From NCBI GenBank assembly GCA_019637615.1, contig JAHBVJ010000023.1, positions 1 to 64,000 on the forward strand: a stretch of DNA of 64,000 nucleotides. Direction: 5' to 3'. This DNA comes from Anaerolineae bacterium. Its GTDB lineage: Bacteria; Chloroflexota; Anaerolineae; Aggregatilineales; UBA2796. Below, piece by piece: positions 26,686 to 35,500 of this stretch. The first letter of the stretch is position 1, and each line of letters begins with the position of its first letter. The position numbers and the translations under genes are program-made. Below the pieces are notes generated by a model. It had not been told where the DNA came from, did not search any database, and saw only the letters and a list, made by a program, of their open reading frames with translations.

Positions 26686-27171
26686 ATGCCAATTGCACAA
26701 AGCGTAAAAATGGGCGAAGGCGTCCGCGTCTTCTACCCTGATCTCGTCAACATGTATAACTGCTCGCTCGGTGACCAAACCACCGTCGGGCCATTCGTAG
26801 AAATTCAAGGCGGGGTCGAAATCGGCGCACGCTGCAAAATTTCTTCACACTCGTTTCTCTGCGAAGGCGTGATCATCGAAGATGAAGTCTTCATCGGTCA
26901 CGGCGTCATGTTCATCAACGACATTTATCCGCGTTCCACGGGCGACGACGGGCAGCCTCTCAAGGGCGGTCAGTGGGAAATGGTCTCCACGCGGATCGGC
27001 AAGCGGGTCTCCATCGGCAGCAACGCCACCATCATGGGCGGCATCACCATTGGCGAAGGGGCGCTGGTCGGCGCGGGCGCAGTTGTGACAAAGGACGTTC
27101 CGGCGTATGCTATTGTGGCAGGTAATCCGGCGCGCGTTAAAGGCGATGTTCGCGAAAAGCGCCAGAAGTAA
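26686..27171 (+). CDS. Hexapeptide-repeat N-acetyltransferase (WbpD/WlbB-like)
   Basis: 161 residues forming a left-handed beta helix: hexapeptide repeats run from VRVFYPDLVNMYNCSLG to ITIGEGALVGAGAVVTKDVP. The loop IGHGVMFINDIYPR with its conserved His is typical of the WbpD branch, which acetylates the 3-amino group of a UDP-sugar. The ending YAIVAGNPARVKG is the usual family C-terminus. The ATG follows TAGGAGAACCAC. It completes the oxidoreductase-aminotransferase-acetyltransferase set, although two genes lie between. Confidence 0.9.
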   Translation: MPIAQSVKMGEGVRVFYPDLVNMYNCSLGDQTTVGPFVEIQGGVEIGARCKISSHSFLCEGVIIEDEVFIGHGVMFINDIYPRSTGDDGQPLKGGQWEMVSTRIGKRVSIGSNATIMGGITIGEGALVGAGAVVTKDVPAYAIVAGNPARVKGDVREKRQK

Positions 27172-27206
27172 ATAAGCTTATTAGACCTTCAACGGTGAGG
27201 AGTCTC

Positions 27207-27938
27207 ATGAAAAAAATCACGTTAGTTCTGATCACTATCATCGCACTGATGGGTGTGACGCTGTTCGGCGGGACGGGCGTTTCGCCAGTCCACGCACAGG
27301 GTGGCTATACGATCACTGTCAGCGGCGTCGGCACGGCCTCTGGGCAGCCCGACATCGCGACCGTCGAGATCGGCTACCAAACCCTGAATGGCAACTTGGT
27401 CAACGGCTACAACGACACCCAAAAGGCCGTCGGCAACTTCACCAAAGCAATTAAAGATGCTGGTGTAGGGGAAACCGACATCCAACTGCTCGTCAGCACC
27501 ATCAACCCTGAAGATCGGGCGGCGGGTGCGGCGGGGCCAACGGGCAATTTCTTCTACCGCTTCACGACGGTAATGCGCATCACCATCCGTGATGTCTCTA
27601 AAGTCGATGCGATTCTAGGCGCGGCGATCACTAACGGTGCTAACATCGTCCGCAATTTCGCCTTCGCCATCGACAAAGTGGACGCGCTGGAATCGCAAGC
27701 GCGGACGGCTGCGGTGCAGAATGCCCGCGCGCGCGCTGAGTTGTTAGCGCAAGCCATCGGCAGCAATGTTGGGGATACCCTCACCATCAACGAAGTCGTC
27801 ACTGTCGGCAACGTGTTGCCAACGGGGAACGGCAGTCGTGGCGCAGTCGTACAGGATGGTACGCTCGGCGGCAATGTTGGTCAGTTGATTGTGACCGTCA
27901 CGGTGCAGATCACCTACACCTTGCGCGTCACCAGCTAA
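27207..27938 (+). CDS. Secreted SIMPL-domain (DUF541) protein
   Basis: 243 residues starting at MKKITLVLITIIALMG, a clear signal peptide with cleavage near VHAQG; the ATG follows GGTGAGGAG. The remainder fits SIMPL: YTITVSGVGTASGQPDIATVEIG, then NVVRNFAFAI-like segments, ARAELLAQAIG, VVTVG and the C-terminal VTVTVQITYTL. The family is periplasmic or cell-surface and its function is poorly known. It is likely unrelated to the glycan block apart from position. Confidence 0.85.
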   Translation: MKKITLVLITIIALMGVTLFGGTGVSPVHAQGGYTITVSGVGTASGQPDIATVEIGYQTLNGNLVNGYNDTQKAVGNFTKAIKDAGVGETDIQLLVSTINPEDRAAGAAGPTGNFFYRFTTVMRITIRDVSKVDAILGAAITNGANIVRNFAFAIDKVDALESQARTAAVQNARARAELLAQAIGSNVGDTLTINEVVTVGNVLPTGNGSRGAVVQDGTLGGNVGQLIVTVTVQITYTLRVTS

Positions 27939-27954
27939 CCCCTCGTTTACGCTA

Positions 27955-27980
27955 AAGGGCGGGCGGAATGGCTCGCCCTT
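27955..27980. terminator. Strong stem-loop after SIMPL gene
   Basis: AAGGGCGGGC (27955-27964) pairs with GCTCGCCCTT (27971-27980), one G-T pair, 6-base loop. It sits between the convergent SIMPL and hydrolase genes. There is no following T-run in the plus direction, so it may serve both strands. Confidence 0.5.
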
Positions 27981-28034
27981 ACTTCAAAATGCTCCCAACT
28001 ACCCCCCTTGCCAGATCAGTAATCGCGATAAGCC

Positions 28035-28835
28035 TTACAGCGTGAGGCTGTCTGCAAACTCCTGCACTAGCGCAAGGAGACGGCTAGGCTGCTCGATCTG
28101 CGGGACATGACCAGCTTCGGGGATCAGGCTGAAACGGGCGTTGGGTAGCGCTTGAGCATAGGCACGACCGTACTCAGCGTCCACTACACCATCGCTCTCG
28201 CCCCACGCCACCAATGCCGGAATTTTCACACGACCGAGTCGGTGCCTCAGCTTGGGATCGCACATCCCTGCTGTTCGTCCATAGATTTCCAGTGCCTTAA
28301 AGTTAGCGGCTCTCGCTGCCATCTGATCAGGGGTAATGGTCGTCGGATCGACGCGAAACGCAGCCGGGTTGTGGTAACTCAGTGCGGATAGTTCATCGGG
28401 CGTGAGCGGAAATACATCAGCGATCTCATGATCATCCACCTGAATACCAACGGCGTCCACGAGGACAAGGCTGCTCAGGCGTGAACGATCCCGCACCGCG
28501 AGTTCAGCCGCAACCCAACCGCCCATCGAGAAGCCGACGAGCATCACGTCGCGGAGGTCATACCGTTCGAGAAGGTCAAGGTAAGCGAGTGCCAGATCAT
28601 CAATGCTGTTGAACCAATCTGGACGTGGTTCGCCCGCAAAGCCCGGATGGATCGGTGTGATCACATGCGCTTGTTCTGCGCTTGCGGTGGCAAAGCCAGC
28701 TACACTCGCGGGGCCGCCACCACCATGCAGAATAAGGACAGGGCGACCGCTGCCTTGCTCAGAAATGCGCACGCGCAAACCATCGGCAAATTCTTCTATA
28801 CGGGTGGTAGGGACAGAAGCAGAAATCTGTGTCAT
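28035..28835 (-). CDS. Alpha/beta hydrolase
   Basis: 266 residues, no signal peptide. The nucleophile elbow GFSMGG (Ser near residue 102), the oxyanion HGGGGPAS near residue 36, an Asp in WGESDGVVD and the His in EAGHVPQIEQP complete the catalytic set. The closest style is the C-C hydrolase or non-heme haloperoxidase group; the substrate is unknown. It is divergent from the MarR-type gene, with a 14-bp repeat array between, so the regulator probably controls it. Confidence 0.85.
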   Translation of the reverse strand: MTQISASVPTTRIEEFADGLRVRISEQGSGRPVLILHGGGGPASVAGFATASAEQAHVITPIHPGFAGEPRPDWFNSIDDLALAYLDLLERYDLRDVMLVGFSMGGWVAAELAVRDRSRLSSLVLVDAVGIQVDDHEIADVFPLTPDELSALSYHNPAAFRVDPTTITPDQMAARAANFKALEIYGRTAGMCDPKLRHRLGRVKIPALVAWGESDGVVDAEYGRAYAQALPNARFSLIPEAGHVPQIEQPSRLLALVQEFADSLTL

Positions 28836-28952
28836 CGGAGGAGTCCTCTCTCTAAGCTTCGCATTCCGGGATGATCGGGAAGTGAGTTACCTATTGCGTG
28901 TACCCTGCCGCAATGTCACCGTACTATGCAGAACCGTCGCCACTGGGTACAC

Positions 28953-29022
28953 TTATATAAGTATCCTTATATAAGCATTCTAACATAAATATCTTTATAT
29001 AAGCAAATTTATATAAAGATAT
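28953..29022. repeat. Five-copy 14-bp AT-rich tandem array in the hydrolase-marR gap
   Basis: Copies begin at 28953, 28967, 28981, 28995 and 29009. Four carry the palindromic core TTATATAA; the third is degenerate (TAACATAA). The unit is roughly TTATATAAGNATNC. The first copy is flanked to give ACTTATATAAGT (28951-28962). The array lies directly ahead of the MarR gene and is a likely operator cluster for both divergent genes. No other strong promoter is seen in this gap. Confidence 0.7.
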
Positions 29023-29024
29023 TT
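28987..29024. promoter_or_regulatory. 16-bp perfect inverted repeat, probable MarR operator
   Basis: AAATATCTTTATATAA (28987-29002) and TTATATAAAGATATTT (29009-29024) with a 6-base spacer. It ends 24 bases before the MarR ATG. The two arms include copies 4 and 5 of the 14-bp array. Confidence 0.6.
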
Positions 29025-29048
29025 ACAATGAATGAAAAGGTTCAATAG

Positions 29049-29480
29049 ATGTCTGTCGAACTTCAAAAGCTCGGACAAGCCGTTAAGCGCTTACAACATC
29101 GTCATCATCGCACGCTCGACGCCAGACTCGCGCCGTTGGGAACGACCTTGGTGCAGTGGGACGCGTTGCGGGCGGTCAGCCAGCATCCCGATGCCTCGTC
29201 GCATCTGCTGGCGCAGATCACCTTTCAGACCGATCAATCCTTTGGGGCGTTGGCGGCACGACTGGCAGCACAAGGGCTGATCGAGCGCGTCGCAGGGACG
29301 GGGCGCGCACTGCGGCATCGCCTGACGCCCGCTGGCGATGCGCTCTTACACAAGGGTCATGTCGTGGTCAATGAAGCCTTTTCAGAATCGTTTGCGCCAT
29401 TGACCGCCTCAGAACGTGACACCTTCTATGCGCTGCTAATGCGGCTGCTGCGCACCTCGGACGAACCACTCGCGGAGTAG
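29049..29480 (+). CDS. MarR-family transcriptional regulator
   Basis: 143 residues with a winged helix in the middle: SHLLAQITFQTDQSFGALAARLAAQGLIERVAG, then ALRHRLTPAGDALL (the wing). The flanking helices fit the MarR dimer fold. The ATG follows AAAAGG by 8 bases. It probably represses itself and the divergent hydrolase by binding the AT-rich array; the ligand is unknown. Confidence 0.85.
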   Translation: MSVELQKLGQAVKRLQHRHHRTLDARLAPLGTTLVQWDALRAVSQHPDASSHLLAQITFQTDQSFGALAARLAAQGLIERVAGTGRALRHRLTPAGDALLHKGHVVVNEAFSESFAPLTASERDTFYALLMRLLRTSDEPLAE

Positions 29481-29567
29481 AGGCGCACGCTGGGTAAGCG
29501 TACAACAACCTGAGGTTGATACGGTACACTGGAGCTTAGGTTAACGACACACAGCTAGAGGCTTACG

Positions 29568-30581
29568 ATGAAAGCATTATTGGTTGGCGCGGGCGGCATG
29601 GGCAGAGTCTGGGGCAAGACGCTTGGCGATCATGCCGATGTCGAACTTGCCGCATGGGTGGATATTCGTCCCGATGCGGCGGCACTGGCGGTTGAAGAAC
29701 TCAAGCTGACCAACGTCTTCACAGGCACTGATATGCACAAGGCCATCGCGTCCGTGCAGCCGGATTTTGTGGTGGACGTGACCCCGCCCGAAATCCATCG
29801 CGAAGTGACGTTGGCAGCCTTAGCGGCGGGTTTGCCCGTGTTGGGCGAAAAACCCCTCTCGGATACGCTCGAACACGCCCGCGAGATGGTGACCGCCTCC
29901 GAAAAAGCGGGGCAGCTCTACATGGTTAGCCAGAACCGCCGCTTCGATCCGCGCATCGCCGCCTTCAAGGGACTGCTGTCCAACATCGGCAAGCCCGAAA
30001 TCCTCAACGCCGATTTCTATATCGGTGCCCATTTCGAAGGCTTCCGCAAGGAGATGCCGAGTCCGCTGCTGCTCGACATGTCCATCCACACTTTCGATGC
30101 CGCCCGTTACATCAGCGGCGCGGATGCCGTTTCCGTCTACTGCGAAGAATTCAACCCCACGTGGAGTTGGTGGAAACATGACGCTTGTGCCACCGCCCTC
30201 TTCGAGATGACGGGTGGTCTGCGCTACACCTATCGCGGCAGTTGGTGCAGCGATGGTCGCCATACCTCGTGGGAATCGGAATGGCGTGCCGTTGGGCCGC
30301 TCGGTTCCGCCACGTGGGATGGCGATCAACAGATCATTGCCGACATCGTGGACGCCCCCGGCGAGGGACTCTTCGTCGGTACCAAGCCGCTGCACGTCAC
30401 CCCCGACTCAACGGATTTTGCGTCAGGGGTTGCCGGATCACTGCGCGAATTTCTACGCGCCCTCAAGACCAACACCACGCCGATGTGCGAGTGTCACGAC
30501 AATTTCAAGAGCCTCGCGATGGTTTTCGCGGCGATTGAGTCGGCAGCGACGGGGCGACGTGTGCCCGTTGCTCAGAACTAA
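29568..30581 (+). CDS. Gfo/Idh/MocA-family oxidoreductase
   Basis: 337 residues. Rossmann opening MKALLVGAGGMGRVWGKTLG and VLGEKPLSDTLEHAREM with the catalytic-type Lys, then the alpha/beta substrate domain (SIHTFDAARYISGAD). The substrate is probably a sugar or cyclitol. It follows the MarR gene by 87 bases. Its last 77 bases overlap the 3' end of the convergent dienelactone hydrolase gene at 30505. Confidence 0.85.
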   Translation: MKALLVGAGGMGRVWGKTLGDHADVELAAWVDIRPDAAALAVEELKLTNVFTGTDMHKAIASVQPDFVVDVTPPEIHREVTLAALAAGLPVLGEKPLSDTLEHAREMVTASEKAGQLYMVSQNRRFDPRIAAFKGLLSNIGKPEILNADFYIGAHFEGFRKEMPSPLLLDMSIHTFDAARYISGADAVSVYCEEFNPTWSWWKHDACATALFEMTGGLRYTYRGSWCSDGRHTSWESEWRAVGPLGSATWDGDQQIIADIVDAPGEGLFVGTKPLHVTPDSTDFASGVAGSLREFLRALKTNTTPMCECHDNFKSLAMVFAAIESAATGRRVPVAQN

Positions 30582-31233
30582 GCTGTCGCAGCAAGAATTC
30601 CACCGTGCGTTCCCATGCCAGTGTAGCCGCCTCGAAGTTGAATGCGTCGGGGCGGTCTTCCTCGAAAAACCAGTGACTCGTCCCCGAATACTGATAAAAC
30701 AGCGCTTCGTGTCCCGCGTTCTGCAACTGCTTCTGCAATTTCTCGATCCCCGCCTTGCTAACGTAAGGATCAGACTCCGCGAAGTGCCCCAAAAACGCCG
30801 AATGCGTGCTCAGGTAGTCGCCGCCGCGTGTGCCATAAAACAGCACCGTCGCGCTGATGTTATTCCCCGGCTGATCCGCCAGCCACAGCGCCCGATGCGC
30901 CCCCATCGAAAAACCCACCACGCCCAAATGCGGCGCGCTGATCCCGATATTCTCAAAATGCGCGTTCAAATCGCGCAGCGCTTCCCTGACATCCTTCTCC
31001 ACGCGCTCCGTTTTCAGCATCGATCGCAGCTTCTGCGCCTCCTCGATGCTCCCCGCCACCTTGCCGTGGTACAAATCCGGCGCGATGACCACGAATCCGA
31101 TCTCGGCTAACCGATCACTAAACGTCTTGAAAAACGGCGTCAGCCCCCACCAAGCGTGTAGCACCAATACACCCCCTAGCGGCTTGGCGGGCAGCGGGGA
31201 AAGATGATATTCTGACTGAGGCAACGTAGACAT
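30505..31233 (-). CDS. Dienelactone hydrolase family protein
   Basis: 242 residues. GVLVLHAWWGLTPFFK and APDLYHG are classic DLH openings. The nucleophile is usually Cys or Ser in G-x-C/S-x-G; here GFSMGAHRAL places Ser. Asp (in FAESDPYV) and His (in GTSHWFFE) complete a triad. Cytoplasmic. The ATG follows GGAG. The final 25 residues overlap the oxidoreductase gene and are rich in Pro, Arg and Ser, so they may be a read-through extension of the original end. Confidence 0.85.
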   Translation of the reverse strand: MSTLPQSEYHLSPLPAKPLGGVLVLHAWWGLTPFFKTFSDRLAEIGFVVIAPDLYHGKVAGSIEEAQKLRSMLKTERVEKDVREALRDLNAHFENIGISAPHLGVVGFSMGAHRALWLADQPGNNISATVLFYGTRGGDYLSTHSAFLGHFAESDPYVSKAGIEKLQKQLQNAGHEALFYQYSGTSHWFFEEDRPDAFNFEAATLAWERTVEFLLRQLSSEQRAHVAPSLPTQSPRKPSRGS

Positions 31234-31542
31234 AAGCTTACTCCACTACGATGGTGTCACTGTGGTGTATACGAGGAACAAGATACTTGTACGGGACACT
31301 GCTCATCATCACAGCGCGGTATCGAATGAGCATTATACTAAACCGAACGCATATTCGTAGTATACTCCAATTCTATCCATTTTCAAGGGCAAACTTGATG
31401 AGATTTCAAAATTCAAACCATCAAAATTACGTATAAAATGTGATAAATAGCTTGATCAATGGCCTAGAATTATCTTAGGTGCGGCTGAAATTGCGTTCTG
31501 AGACACACTTGCTCTAATAATCTTCAGCGAAAGCCGTCTATC
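31234..31542. other. AT-rich intergenic region
   Basis: 309 bases between divergent genes, with a markedly lower GC than the flanks. I see no inverted repeat longer than 7 bp and no convincing promoter with both boxes. No RNA gene is recognised. Confidence 0.4.
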
Positions 31543-32517
31543 ATGCCCAACCCGCTGTCACAAAAACGCCGACTCAAATGGGGCTTCGTAATACGGGGCG
31601 TCCTGCCGATCCTGATCGTGCCGACGCTGATCGGGTTGCGGCTGTTCGTTTGGCGTCCATCAAATGCGTTTGGGGGCAGTCACTACAATCAAGGCAAAAA
31701 CGCGGCATGGCTCGGCGTCGAATGGAGCAGCGAAGCGCACACCACTGCGCAAATCGAGCAGCTTGCCGATGCCTTGGCGGCTCGGCAGCTAAAGTACGTA
31801 TTCGCCTACGCCACCTATCTCAAAGCCAGCGGCGATTTTAACCAGACCTATGCCTATGCGCCGTCCTTCATCAAGACGGTTCATGCCCGCCAACCCGATC
31901 TCGTTGTCCTCGCGTGGATCGGTCTACCGCTCAACACCGGGTGGGGCTATGTCGATCTTCATGATCCCGCCACGCGCCAAAAAATCGTCACCACCGCGCT
32001 GGAACTAGTGCGGAATGTCGGCTTCGACGGCATCCACATCGACGCGGAAATGCTCTACAACGGCGATCAAAACGTCCTGCAGTTGCTCACGGAATTACGC
32101 CAAGCCCTCGGCTCAACATTCCTCTCGCTTGCTGTGCATCCGGGCTTGGATCAAGCCTACGCGCACAGCCTCGCCGCGCAAGTCAATCAGATTGCAGTCA
32201 TGAGCTACGATAGCGGGATCGGCGTGGCGGGCGGTTGGGTATATCAAACGTGGCTGCGTTTTCAGGTGATCGCAACGACCAAAGCGTTGGAAGGCACGGG
32301 AATCGAACTGCTATTTGGCGTCCCGACTTCCGAGGAACACACGAGCAGCCATGATCCCGGTGCGGAAAACATGGCGAACGGATTGCGTGGCATCATCGAT
32401 GGGCTAAATGATCATGAGTCCACGCCATCCGCTTTTACAGGGGTCGCCATCTATCCCTACTGGGACACCAGCGGCGACGAATGGGCTACCTACGACCGTG
32501 ATTGGCTTGGCAAGTGA
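31543..32517 (+). CDS. GH18-like TIM-barrel protein with N-terminal membrane anchor
   Basis: 324 residues. A basic N-terminus and one hydrophobic helix (residues about 14-35) suggest anchoring to the outside of the membrane. The barrel has GFDGIHIDAEML, which matches the DG-x-x-x-D-x-E catalytic signature of glycoside hydrolase family 18, with Glu as proton donor. Other barrel strands are KYVFAYATYL, VVLAWIG, LSLAVHP and QIAVMSYD (the SxGG-like and YD elements). It could cleave or bind chitin-type or peptidoglycan-derived glycans; activity is not proven. No operon partner in the same direction. Confidence 0.7.
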   Translation: MPNPLSQKRRLKWGFVIRGVLPILIVPTLIGLRLFVWRPSNAFGGSHYNQGKNAAWLGVEWSSEAHTTAQIEQLADALAARQLKYVFAYATYLKASGDFNQTYAYAPSFIKTVHARQPDLVVLAWIGLPLNTGWGYVDLHDPATRQKIVTTALELVRNVGFDGIHIDAEMLYNGDQNVLQLLTELRQALGSTFLSLAVHPGLDQAYAHSLAAQVNQIAVMSYDSGIGVAGGWVYQTWLRFQVIATTKALEGTGIELLFGVPTSEEHTSSHDPGAENMANGLRGIIDGLNDHESTPSAFTGVAIYPYWDTSGDEWATYDRDWLGK

Positions 32518-32520
32518 CGC

Positions 32521-35500
32521 TCACTGCGATCTGCCATCCTTGTCGGAGACGGGAAGGTGAACCGTGAATGTCGTCCCCGCGCCGATCTGACTCTCCACAC
32601 TGATCGTGCCGCCGTGCCGTTCCACCGACTCCTTGGTGATCGCCAACCCCAGACCCGTTCCGGAAATCGTGCCCACATTCGTCGCGCGGTGGAACGGCTC
32701 AAATAGGTAGCTTAAATCTTCCTGTGGGATGCCGATGCCTTCATCGCGCACCTTTAACACCAAGGCGGTCGCAGTGAATTCCAGCGTGATGCCGATGGTT
32801 GACTCATCTGCTGAATATTTGATGGCATTGGAAATGAGATTGCTGACGATCTGTCGCATGAGCTTGGGATCAAGGCTAACGTCCTGCACTTCTCCGTCAC
32901 ACGAATAATGTAACCGATGCTTCACATCGGCGCGGCTTTCATATTCTTCCACGACGCTGCTGCACAACTCATCCAGATCGAGCAGAGTCGGGTTGAATTC
33001 CGCGCGCCGCGACTGCATCCGTGCCAGCATCAGCACATCTTCCATGATGTCCTTGAGGTAATCCACCTGCTGCTTGATTTTGTCCAACCGATCATCGATC
33101 TTCGCGTCCGTCATTTTCTGGCGATAAAAACTTAGCGTCTCTGTCAAGGTCAGGATAGTCGCCAACGGGGTGCGGAATTCGTGCGAGGCCATCGACACGA
33201 ATCGTGTTTTGAGTTCATTCAATTCTTTTTCTTTGGCAAGTGCTTGCCGCAGCGTGGTTTCGGCGCGTTTTTGTACACCGATGTCAGTAATGACCGAAAA
33301 ACTGCCGACATAGGTTCCGCTTCTGTCGATCAGCGGCGCGCCGGATACCAGTACAGAGATCGGATGTCCGTCTTTATGCCGCAGCCGAAGCTCATAAATC
33401 GAGCTTTCTAGTTGCCGTCTTCGTTGAACATGAATTGCCAGCGTATTCAAGTCGTCGTTGACTACATAATCGTCGGCCTGCGTGCCGATGAGATCGTCGC
33501 GGTAGTAGCCGAGCATTTCGCAGAAGCGGTTGTTCACGTAAGTCATTCTGCCGTCAACATCCAGTGTGATCAGGCCGCCCTGCATCGTCTCGACCAACAA
33601 ACGATAGCGCGCCTCGCTGTCACGGATGATGTCATCCGCGCGCTTACGTTCGGTAACATCTTCCACGATGCCCACGCGGCGGATGATCTTGCCGCTGTCA
33701 TCTTTGATCGGAAATGTCCGCGTTCTGACCCAGTGAATCTGTTGATCGGGCGGAATCACTCTATATTCAAAATCGGCAAGACATTCCTCGACAGAGCGCC
33801 TCGATGCCATTTGGTGACGCACATAGTCGAGATCATCTGGATGTACAAGCTCCGTGAAAGCAAACGGATTTTGGTAAGCACGGTCTCTATCCATGCCCAG
33901 CATCTTTTCATACGCCGGATTGAAATACAACAATTCTTGGTTATCTACAGAGCGCATGAACAGCGCTTGGTCAAAATTCTCAGCAATCTGCCGGAAGCGT
34001 GCCTCGCTGTCCCGCAGAGCACTTTGCGCCTGTTTCTGTGCCAACTGTGTCCCGATGGTCAGTGCGTACAAGGCCAGAATATCCAGCAGCGGTTTTGAAG
34101 CGGGCTTTTGACTCAGCAAATTATCAGCGACCAACCAGCCCAAACACTGAGTGCCATTCCACACGATAGCTGCCGCGTTCCAACCAATTCCCACTGGCTG
34201 ATTATTGGCATTTAAGGGCACCTGCTCATCATAGTAAAAGCGCTCTTCCCGCCTAATCGCACGCATCATGCAGCCGTGCGAGGAAGGCGTAAACCGGATA
34301 TGCCCCTCAACCGAAGTCTTGCCGTGTTCATCAGTGCCGAAGGTGCCTTGCGCGCTACCATCTTGCGGATCGTACAAAAACAAGGCCAGCCGCTCGAATC
34401 CCAACCATTCACGCCCCAGTTCCACCGTGCTCTTATAGAAAAGTTCCAGATCGTCAATCTGCGTCAATTGGATCGTGATGTCTTGCAGCGCTTTCAGATA
34501 AGTCTGGAATTCGTGCTCGGTTTCCATCTTGGAGGTCAATGCATCTTCAGTGCGTTTACGCTCAGTAACATCGCGCATTACGCCAATAAACTCGATGATC
34601 TCCCCTGTCTCTGGGTTACGGATCACGCTGCTGGTAATTTCGACCCAGATGGAATGACCTGCTTTATGCACGACTCGTTGGGTAAAGGTGAATCCCGATT
34701 TGCCGTCTTCAATCGCTGACCGAATCGCGGATGCTCCAATGTGGAGGTCATCTGGATGCACGATGTCAGTCCGGATATTTCCGATTAGCTCGTCCGGTGT
34801 ATAGCCTAACAGGGGATAACACGACGGTGTGATATAGGTGCGTATACCGTTCAGATTGATTTTGGCAATCACATCAATCACATTTTCTGCCAGCAGACGG
34901 TAACGTGTTTCGCTTTCGATCAGGGCAGTTTCCGCTTGTTTGAGTTGTGTCCGGTCAAACGAGCTTGAGCGGCTGTGTAAATAGGTGCCCGCCTCGTCAT
35001 AAATGGCGATGCTGTTGAACAAAATCGGCATCACGCTGCCATCTTTGCGCAGGAAGTCGAGTTTCATATCGCTGATCCAACCGCGTTCCGTGAATGCTGC
35101 AAACGCTTTTTCCATGATCGCGAAACTGTCCGGCGTCAAGATGTCCCTGATCTTGAGCTTACCAACTACCTCTTCGCGTTCGTAGCCTAACCAGTGAAGT
35201 TCCGTATCGTTGATTTGAGCAACGTATGCATTTGCATCAATTGAGTGATAGCCACACGGCGCTTTGTTGTAAAGGTCATGAATTTCCGCTGCTGATCGCT
35301 GTAAGTCTTCCTCGACCTGCTTACGTGCGGTGATGTCTCTGTTGACAGCCGCGATTCCGAACGGAATACCCTTGTCGTCGCGGATCAGTGTTGCCGAACT
35401 CAGGACGATGAGGATGCTGCCGTCCTTATGTTGCTGACGCACCTCCCCCTGCCACCATCCCTGTGAGAGTAACCGCTGCATATTGCGTTGTCGCTCGTCA

